Assembly (NCBI GenBank): GCA_963921795.1
Contig: OY997641.1
Coordinates: forward strand, 59,580,675 to 59,644,674
Source: Nannobrachium achirus
Taxonomy: Eukaryota > Chordata > Actinopteri > Myctophiformes > Myctophidae
Length of the DNA: 64,000 nt
Reading direction: 5' to 3'
The translations under genes were made by a program, and so were the position numbers. Shown piece after piece: positions 56,807 through 64,000 of the stretch (positions are counted from its first letter, which is position 1; each line of letters starts with the position of its first letter). The notes under the pieces are model-generated. The model worked only from the letters and a program-made list of their open reading frames with translations. It had not been told where the DNA came from and searched no databases.

Positions 56807-56866
56807 GACTGGTCAGCGTGCATACCTGGCAAATCGGGGTCCCGGGTTCGCCTCCCGGCCGTGACG
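56807..56866 (+). promoter_or_regulatory. tRNA-like A/B boxes within the LTR
   Basis: TGGCTGACTGG (A-box-like, one mismatch to TRGCNNAGTGG) lies about 40 nt before GGTTCGCCTCC (B-box-like). CCGGGTTCGCCTCCCGG forms a perfect 5-bp T-arm with a 7-nt loop. The same occurs in the right repeat at about 57,113-57,172. The anticodon arm is poor. Suggests pol III promoter function; untested. Confidence 0.5.
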
Positions 56867-56872
56867 CTACAT

Positions 56873-56885
56873 TGGTGGCAGCGGT
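56873..56885 (+). other. Primer-binding site, tRNA-Leu type
   Basis: TGGTGGCAGCGGT starts one base after the left LTR and complements the 3' end of a leucine tRNA (…CCGCTGCCA plus CCA). Confidence 0.65.
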
Positions 56886-57414
56886 ACAGAGGGGAAGTAT
56901 TCATCCCCGGCGGCGGTGTAGGCCTGTCCGGCTAGTAGTCGACGACTGTTCCCCCCTGACTGTTCCCCCCTGAGTTGCGTTTGAACCCCCCGGTTTCAAA
57001 GTCGATCTTAGATCCTGGCCGGCGCGCGTGGTCGCGCTTCCAGGTAGAGGGGACGACTGTAGGCTATACGGTATGTGCGTTGGCTCTCGCTAACGTGCCT
57101 GGCACTTTGGCTGACTGGTCAGCGTGCATACCTGGCAAATCGGGGTCCCGGGTTCGCCTCCCGGCCGTGACGCTACAATAGCCCGAAATATTAAATTGGA
57201 GGCCCACATCAGAAATGTTATGAAAGTATAATTACTTTGGTTTAAGGAATAGTTCAACCGTTTCTTTAATGAAAGAAAACATACGTCGACGTGGATGACA
57301 GAATACAGATTTCTCTTACCTGAGGAATGTTCTTGTGAGGTGCCTGTTCTGTAAATGTACGGTTAGGTGCACTGCGTTGTATTTATAGTGCCAGTAAACG
57401 AAACAAAAACTAAC

Positions 57415-57725
57415 TTAGTACTGGAGCTTGCTCAAGATTGCATAGTAATATAGTATATTGTTTTGTTTTGGTAGCCTGCCCTACAGCCACGCTGTTGCTA
57501 ACGTTAATGCACACATAGAAGATGTGAGAAAGTTTTATGACGGCAATAAAACAATAAAAGTAGTCCGAAGAAGGCTCTGTTTACCACACGTGCTTGCGTG
57601 CGTGTGTGTGTGAGAGAGATAGAGAGAGAGAGAGAGAGGGGGGCGGAGGAGGCGAGCGAGAATCGAGTCGAGACGAGAGACGCGGAGACAGCGAGAGCGA
57701 GAGGAGGGGGGAGGCACCGAAAGAC

Positions 57726-57781
<56 letters not shown>

Positions 57782-57793
57782 AGCGCTGCAGGC

Positions 57794-57838
<45 letters not shown>

Positions 57839-57979
57839 TAGCGCTGCAGGCAGACAGAGACTGAGTACCACAAAATAATCAACTACGTTTCACAAATCTA
57901 TCAGCGTTAAATCTGCCGTGCGCTACAAAGATTTGTCGTGCGCTGACAAATCTTGTGAAAGGGTGGTGAAAGGGTGGGT
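57415..57979. repeat. GA-rich low-complexity region
   Basis: (GA)n at 57,613-57,640, 57,728-57,778 and 57,799-57,834, with 'cctagcgctgcaggcagac' duplicated at 57,779 and 57,837. The long Arg-Glu or Leu-Ser frames are artefacts. Confidence 0.9.
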
Positions 57980-58705
57980 TTGCTCAGGGTAGTTTACAGA
58001 GTACAACATCTTCCAATGGGCCTGGTGACACCACACATACTGGTGACACCACACATGACACCACACATACCCACATGTAGGCTACCTGCCAAAATACTTC
58101 CACAATGACATTGAGGTCCACAATAAAAACACCAGAGGCAGCTCTAATAATCACTTCCAGCTCAGATTTGGCTTAAACAAAGGGTTGAATTTGTTCTCCT
58201 GCTATGCCCCAAAATGTGGAATGCCCTATGACAGCCTTAAAGTCACTCTGCAACGGAAGTGCTGCACTTGTTACACTTCCGTATGGTGACGCATTTCCTA
58301 GTGAAACGGGTGAAGAAAGCAGGTACATAGCGCTGGGAGGAATGTGATTTGACGGTCAAAAAGTAGGCAAGCCATAACTGACGATCGCCCCATATACTAT
58401 AAAAAGACAGCGGCTTCAGAAACAATTTGTACAAGTGTTCATCCAACTTGAATGTGTTTAAATTGACTCTATGGACAGTCAACACTGATGTATATGCATT
58501 GTGCCCTTATCTCTCTTCTGTTGCTCAACAGCTGATGGTGGTTGGTGGGGTGGGTGGGAGAGGGAGCAAGTTATCTGTGTATGAATGTATCTGTGTATTT
58601 GTATTGTACGTATCTGTCTGCTGTTCGTGTTTTTATGTTTAAATTGAGATGCCGCATCTCAAGCGGCTCACCCTTCAATACAAATCTGAATCTGAAATCT
58701 GAATC
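57980..58705 (+). mobile_element. LINE 3' part, copy B
   Basis: Counterpart of 13,325-14,105: RT ORF end ('gtttgctcagggtagttta', MWNAL block near 58,215), then a 3'-UTR ending near 'cttcaatacaaatctgaatc'. Confidence 0.65.
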
Positions 58706-58787
58706 AGTGGCCCTACTGCAGAAGTGTTAGCAGCATTGCAGAGTTCAAGACCCTGATGCTAGACAGGAGGGTGTTGAGGGCAATGAT

Positions 58788-58788
58788 T

Positions 58789-58838
<50 letters not shown>

Positions 58839-58846
58839 TTTCTTTC
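58788..58846. repeat. (CTTT)n microsatellite
   Basis: Matches 14,222-14,288; last shared feature of the duplication. Confidence 0.95.
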
Positions 58847-58849
58847 CAC

Positions 58850-59345
58850 ACATACAGAATCTTATAAACATTTAGATCTTATAGTCACACCGTCAAAAAA
58901 GGAGCTGAGATTCATGTCGATGTAAAAACAAGAAAATTATGGCAGTCCTACTTATGACATGCCATCTTGTTTTTCTCTCTGAATCAATCGTATCTAGATT
59001 GTGTAATCGACTAGAATTTAGTTTCAAATATGATTAACCTGATTTGGTTTATGGGGTTAGGGTTGGAAATCACCAGAACTAGTTTTTACATTTTGTTTCA
59101 TCGTATCAGTATCCCTGTGTATGAGTGGGTGAGCCATTACACGGTTTTATATGGGATATAAATGGGATGACCATCAATCTTAGTCCCAGTCCTTCCCTTT
59201 ATTCCTTCATCTTTTTCTCCCTCCCTCCTTTTCATTAAAAAAAAAAAAAAGTACTAGTAGTTACTAGCTGAAAACCTCTGTTGTATAACAATGGACATCA
59301 GACTCAGGTATGTTCACATTCCACCAGCCAGCCTTGACCATATTT
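58850..59345. repeat. Interspersed repeat 'catggcaggcc', copy 5 (diverged)
   Basis: Retains 'cacaccgtcaaaaaaggag', 'tctagattgtgtaatcgact' and 'tttatatgggata'. Most diverged of the five copies. Confidence 0.7.
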
Positions 59346-59349
59346 GAAA

Positions 59350-59560
59350 GTTGAAAGTTTGTTTATTTGACAGGGACAGTACTCATTACAGTACAGCCAT
59401 AGGCTAATTTCCATCTGTAGTCCCTGGACCTTAGTGGTGATCAACCCCCCCAATCACCCAAAAATGGTTTTAATTCAACAACTCTATAGGTAGAGGACAT
59501 AATTTAGGAGAGAATATCTAAACTCTGGTCTAGACTGATATGATTAAAAGCTTTTCTCCT
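59350..59560 (-). mobile_element. Retroelement 3'-end fragment
   Basis: 'tttgtttatttgacagggac' followed by 'cattacagtacagcc' resembles a common fish LINE tail in reverse. No coding. Confidence 0.4.
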
Positions 59561-61112
59561 GAATGCATTCACGTGCAAGCCAGGTTTTCCGTAAGCAGGA
59601 TGTGACCTTTAGTGGTATAATAGTGAAATTACATTTTATTTTCACGATCTGAAAAATAAAACAGAGTAATCAGTAGGCTATATGGCTCCATAACAGCAGA
59701 ACGATACTCAAAGTCAACATAATAAAGTCAGACGTTATTTTAACTCCCGGACATGTAAGTCCGGGTCATTCATGTTTCAGATAGACATCAGCTTTTACTC
59801 AATGTAGCCTACTGTAAAGTCTGGTCATGGTCCATAATGTTATTTAGTGAGTTCTCTCTATGCCTACATGGCATGTAGGCATGCTAAGACATGCCCACAT
59901 GCATATATTTTACTCCACACAGAGTAGGAATTGTTGACACATTGAACTGTTTTATTTAGTTAGAACCAGTGTTGCCAGTCTTGGCTCGCGGGTCGCGCAC
60001 CCCTGACGACCCATATCTTTTCTCAGCCGGGGTCTCGCACCCCCCCCAAGTTCACACCTCGACAACTGTTTTAACAAAGAAACAAGCCTATATGCATATC
60101 AATAGACCTGTATATTAGGTGTTGAGCGGCGTTCAAAACCCCCCAAACATTGAACCACCACTGCACCACTGGAGTAGTTACCAAACGTTTTAGCCCTTGA
60201 CCCCAATATACATTCGCCCAGGACCCAAACTAGCAGATCTGCAAGCTCACAATGCGTTGCTCCTCGCCGTCTCGAGAGCTTGTAGATTGTCTATTTTCAC
60301 TACTTCTTTATTATCATTATTATTTACTACTATGTATTTATGGAATTTCTTAGATGTGTTTGTTTGAACATTTGTCAAATTCATATTTGTTTTTAATTTC
60401 TAAAAGTAAAATTATACATATTTCATATATTTTTACTAGCTGATTGTCCATTCATATTGCTTGTCCGTGGCACAAGCCAGCATGGAGATGACCCCTGCCT
60501 CCAAAGAAGCCCATAACACCCCTATAGCACCCCCAAGACATGCTCAACCAAATTCTCTCTTTTTTTTCTCAATGTCAGCTTAAACATTTATTATTTATTA
60601 TATTATGTGGTGGTCAGATTATTAATAGGCTATCTACTGTAATATGCTAATACATCGATTAGAGAACGTACAGTACATAATGTATTGTCTAGTGACTGAC
60701 ATTACATTATTTACGATACCCGAACGCAGCTCACATGACATGCTTTGAACCTATGGGTTTGAAATAATTGCACAACAGGTATAGTGGCGGTAATTTTGTT
60801 GTTGCACTTAAGTCACAGAGTGATATGGTCAGGACAAAGACAAATGAGACAGACAAGAGACAAGCAAGTTTCTTGGTCAGGCAGCCTCGTGTTGATAGGA
60901 ATGCCAATCATGTAATGAAGATGGGGGAGTCTCAGACTCAGCCGTAAGACAGAGATATTATTGAGGGTGAGGAGGAGGAGGAGGCTCAGTGGTTCTGCTA
61001 TGATGATCAGTGACTTTGATATTAACAACAACACGGTGGCTGCCAGTGTCCATCTCTTGGATGTTAGCCAACAACCACATTAAAAAAATAGCATATTAAT
61101 TAATAAGAAGCA
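59561..61112. other. Non-coding, nothing recognised
   Basis: AT-rich unique sequence with a C run at about 60,041 and a short hairpin-repeat copy near 60,240-60,310. No gene. Confidence 0.5.
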
Positions 61113-61210
61113 GTGAAAATAGCCGATCTACAAGCTTGCATCTTGGTGCGAAGCGACACGTTGTGCACTTGTATTTCTGCTATTTTCAGTAGTTTGGGTC
61201 CAGCTCAGTG
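61113..61210. repeat. Short hairpin repeat
   Basis: 'agtgaaaatagccgatctac' faces 'ctgctattttcagtag' across a GC-rich loop. Same family as 44,636. Confidence 0.6.
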
Positions 61211-61510
61211 CTATGGCCAATGACTAATAAATTCACTGCCATCATTCATTCATCCGCCTCTACCAGGGTTTCCCATACAACCATACTATAGTGCTTGTCC
61301 AACTTTATTAATTTCTTTCCATCATCCATCCATCCATACATCCATCCATCCATCCATGTTAGAACTGTTAAACTTTATTTTGCTGTGCTACTCCTCCCAC
61401 AGTTTTGGTGGCATGCACTTGGATTTGCATGCCACCAAAACGTGCATTTTGAGGTGCATTTGGAGATAAGTTATATTGTTTAATTGCAACCGTCAGGGAG
61501 CAATTTACTA

Positions 61511-62048
61511 CTAGTAAGACACCTCAGGGCGACATGCGACCTCACCCTAAAGGGCAAGGTCGCGCCAATTCTTGGCCATTTGGCCAGCGATGTATATCGA
61601 ACTAGTTACCCATACATGGAGACCCCTGCATGATAGTCAACAATGTTATGTCAAAACATGCCCATATATGGGCATTGCCAAATATGGGCATTCCCAGATA
61701 TGTCCTTAATATTGATAACATTGGGACATGGATCTCCGTATATGGGCATAAAACATATGATAATTAGTAAAGCCAAACACGGCAAGTTAGGGCCTGGGTT
61801 TGATGCCTGCAGATCTCCATATATGGGCATAAGGGGTAACCTAACAGGGCATCATCTGGGAATGCCCATACTGTATACAGATTACGGACATTTTATTTAT
61901 TTGATCCTTTATTAATATATATCCATATACATATTTTCGGCCTGGGATTGATCACGTCAGAAATCTCCATATATGGGCATAAAAGAGATTTTGTTTCTGG
62001 GAATGGCCATATATGGACTTTCTATTTTATTTTATCCATTATTAATAA
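61511..62048 (-). mobile_element. Helitron-like sequence, TTGCGACC-family 3' end
   Basis: 'ctagtaagacacctcagggc' at 61,511 followed by the hairpin 'gcgacctcaccctaaagggc' repeats the left end of 6,142-7,184. CCATATATGG occurs at about 61,815, 61,968 and 62,005. The 5' end is not found before the next Helitron. Confidence 0.5.
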
Positions 62049-63138
62049 CTAGAAGCTGGGCCGCCCTTCGGGTGGCCCAGCGTCTAGTCGGCGACCTGGC
62101 CAACTCGGAACAATGTAAATAGGGAATGAATGCCCCGCCCTTTAAGGCAAACCCCATTATACCTGTTTTCATAGGACCCGTTTTGACCATCTGTCTGCCT
62201 GTGTCCATTTATGCCCATATATGGAGATATCTGTATCTGTCTGTCTGTCTGTCGGCGTCCATTTTATGTCCATATATGGAGATCACTGCAGTTATAGTTC
62301 TGGGTCCATTTTATGCCCATATATGGAGATATCTGTCTATCTGCGTCCATTTTATGCCCATATATGGAGTATCTGTCTGTGCCTCCAACTGTGTTGCAGA
62401 CACAGTGCCGGTTCCCCCTTTAATGCAAACCTCATTATACCTGTTGTCATAGGACCCGTTTTGAACATCTGTTTGCCTGTGTCCATTTATGCCCATATAT
62501 GGAGATATCTGTATCTGTCTGTCTGCGTCCATTTTATGCCCATATATGGAGATCTTTGACCATCTGTTTGCCTCTGTCCATTTATGTCCATATATGGAGA
62601 TATCTGTATCTGTCTGTCTGCAATCCATTTTATGCCCATATATGGGGAAATTCATTTTATGCCCATATATGGAGAACGCGCGGGCCCGTGGGACGAACGG
62701 TTCTTGAGATACGCGGATTACATACATACATACACACTCAGAGATTTTTTGTTGACTGTGTTGCAGACACAGTGCCGGTTCCCCCTTTAATGCAAACCTC
62801 ATTATACCTGTTGTCATAGGACCCGTTTTGAACATCTGTTTGCCTGTGTCCATTTATGCCCATATATGGAGATATCTGTATCTGTCTGTCTGCGTCCATT
62901 TTATGCCCATATATGGAGATCTTTGACCATCTGTTTGCCTCTGTCCATTTATGTCCATATATGGAGATATCTGTATCTGTCTGTCTGCAATCCATTTTAT
63001 GCCCATATATGGGGAAATTCATTTTATGCCCATATATGGAGAACGCGCGGGCCCGTGGGACGAACGGTTCTTGAGATACGCGGATTACATACATACATAC
63101 ACACTCACAGAGATTTTTTGTTGACTCATGTGGCGTAC
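62049..63138 (-). mobile_element. Non-autonomous Helitron with 14 CCATATATGG motifs
   Basis: On the minus strand the 3' end is a long GC hairpin (GCTGGGCC-ACCC-GAAG-GGCGGCCCAGC), TTCTAG, then host T. The same terminal region appears at 8,190-8,217 in the other orientation. CCATATATGG occurs exactly at 62,215, 62,270, 62,317, 62,358, 62,493, 62,540, 62,588, 62,636, 62,663 and again five times in a 367-bp tandem copy. The 5' part is cut by the hAT element at 63,139. Confidence 0.8.
62391..63124. repeat. 367-bp tandem duplication inside the Helitron
   Basis: 'gtgttgcagacacagtgccg' occurs at 62,391 and 62,758 and the sequences stay almost identical to the 'gagattttttgttgact' end of each unit, so the duplication is recent. 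Confidence 0.92.
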
Positions 63139-64000
63139 GTAGGGCTGCAAGTAACGATTATTTTCATAATCGGTTAGTTGGACGATTATTTAAACGATTA
63201 ATCGATTAATCGGATAAACAGCACTTTTGGCAAATTAACTTTACAACTTAGCTTAAGGTTGGTTTAGGCATGTTTTAAGTAACAGCAAATATAAAATGAA
63301 CAAATTCTTCCTTTCAAAAATATTTATTAGCAAACAAACAACTTGGGTGCCGGTATAAAAATAAAGCTAACTCAGTCAGCAGGCAAGGTGCTGTTCGTAA
63401 ATAAAATAAAGTGCTGCTGAGTGCTGACATTATGCCAATGTCTCATTTTCTGTAAACTAAATATTAACAGCAACATATTGCTTTTTATTTAAACTATGTA
63501 GCAGCAATAAAAAAAAAATACTCAAAAGAAAGGTGCATGCTGCTGCACAACAACAGGCTACAAGATATTAAATTCACAGGTGGTCAAATGAATTCACAGT
63601 TTAGAGTTCAGAGTGAGGAAAGTGAGCATCTCCACATGTTCTGGTGTGAGGCTGGCCCTCTTCTGAGAGCAGATGTTCCCTGCAGCAGAGAAGATTCTTT
63701 CTGCAGGGGTGGATGTTGCAGGAATGCACAGAACAGATTTTGCCACATTTGACAGGGTGGGAAAAGCCTTCTCATTTTCTCTCCACCATTCGAGAGGGTC
63801 TTTATTTTTGTCCAGAGGTCGTTCTGTGAAGTACCGCTGAACTTCATGCCTCACAATTTCCAACTTTTGTTCGGCCAGAGTTTCCACCTCTTCAGCTGAA
63901 TCCTGACTGTCTGTGTCAGAATGAAGGAGCACATCCAGTGATGATTTTTCTGCTCGAACAACATTGATGCCCTGTTTCTCCCTGGGGGCAGAGTCATCAG
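63139..64000 (-). mobile_element. hAT transposon (3' end; runs off window)
   Basis: Begins TAGGGCTGCAAGTAACGATT followed by the run of 'cgattaatcg' motifs common to hAT ends in vertebrates. It encodes a hAT transposase C-terminus reading in from the right edge. It interrupts the Helitron at 'ggcgtacg', whose continuation ('tgatgtcagag') is known from the complement of 7,540-7,556. Confidence 0.8.
63594..64000 (-). CDS. hAT transposase, C-terminal part (partial)
   Basis: The frame is open from the window edge to the stop at 63,594, about 135 codons. DPLEWWRENEKAFPTLSNVA and IPATSTPAERIFSAAG, followed by LTPEHVEMLTFL, are the hAT dimerisation (hATC) domain that closes Ac/ZBED-type transposases. 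The usual family length is 600-700 residues; the BED finger and nuclease core would be beyond 64,000. No frame damage in the part seen. Confidence 0.88.
   Translation of the reverse strand, partial: DDSAPREKQGINVVRAEKSSLDVLLHSDTDSQDSAEEVETLAEQKLEIVRHEVQRYFTERPLDKNKDPLEWWRENEKAFPTLSNVAKSVLCIPATSTPAERIFSAAGNICSQKRASLTPEHVEMLTFLTLNSKL

Larger units (their letters stand above)
56752..57177 (+). mobile_element. Miniature LTR retrotransposon (TRIM) with tRNA-like LTR
   Basis: Two identical 120-bp direct repeats (56,752-56,871 and 57,058-57,177), each starting TGTAGG and ending GCTACA, flank 186 bp of non-coding sequence. ATAG is duplicated on both sides (56,748-56,751 and 57,178-57,181). A primer-binding site follows the left repeat and a purine-rich tract AGAGGGGA precedes the right one. 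Copy A has the empty site 'cctattagccc' near 10,648. Identical repeats imply a recent insertion. No gag or pol, so it must have been mobilised in trans. Confidence 0.82.
49157..58890 (+). repeat. Segmental duplication, copy B
   Basis: Direct copy of 1-14,330. B-only insertions are the ApoL shard and Harbinger-type MITE (56,131-56,470), the TRIM (56,752-57,177) and the GA tract with its flanks (about 57,415-57,970). B lacks the two Helitron-type elements and the snap-back of A. Because the window starts inside A, the left limit of the duplication is unknown and may lie left of 49,157. Confidence 0.9.

Noticed and set aside
56735..57180. Simple dimeric SINE instead of a TRIM
   Set aside because: A primer-binding site and purine tract lie at the correct positions, the 4-bp target duplication is LTR-like, the ends are TG...CA, and there is no A-rich tail; kept as the main alternative in the finding.
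57535..57878. Long Arg-Glu and Leu-Ser frames
   Set aside because: Pure (GA)n/(CT)n low complexity, open in several frames on both strands.

Overview
The window is vertebrate nuclear DNA, almost certainly from a ray-finned (teleost) fish. The grounds are intron-containing genes with GT-AG splice sites, very many (CA)n/(GT)n/(CTTT)n tracts, and a dense mix of LINE, Helitron, PIF/Harbinger, hAT and piggyBac-type elements together with fish-style multicopy genes (ApoL-like, SAMD3-like). I cannot name the species. Most of the window is mobile-element sequence; real host coding sequence is sparse.

Layout. Positions 1-14,330 and 49,157-58,890 are two direct copies (A and B) of one segmental duplication. 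Each copy carries, in order: a Tx1-like LINE remnant, a three-exon ApoL-like gene on the minus strand (3,581-5,712 and 51,775-53,971), a CA-rich stretch, and a degenerate copy of a second LINE. The copies differ by clean insertions, so each serves as the empty site for elements in the other: two rolling-circle elements and a snap-back MITE only in A; a Harbinger-type MITE and a miniature LTR element (TRIM) only in B. Between the copies lie: a nearly complete LINE (14,387-19,626, minus) with an upstream 2A-peptide ORF and a UGA-CUAG stop between two in-frame ORFs; a 5.2-kb foldback palindrome whose arms are 356-bp tandem repeats (20,243-25,418), one arm interrupted by a piggyBac-like MITE; a field of interspersed repeats with a tRNA-derived SINE (31,272-31,521) and a 2.3-kb TIR element full of microsatellites; and a 9-kb PIF/Harbinger element (34,772-43,751) that encloses a truncated transposase, a Myb/SANT-like partner gene and a broken replication-type histone H3 gene. 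Just right of it are the last three exons of a SAMD3-like gene (43,852-45,169). The right end (61.5-64 kb) holds a Helitron array rich in CCATATATGG and an autonomous-type hAT element that runs off the window.

How things work together. The ApoL-like paralogues keep open frames and matching splice sites, so they look like a young, possibly functional pair. Their last exon carries a conserved block with an invariant His-Gly and a Cys 30 residues after the His. The Harbinger transposase and Myb-like protein are the usual two-protein system of that superfamily, but both are damaged here. Everything else is best read as layered transposition, with order of events recoverable from nested and empty sites.
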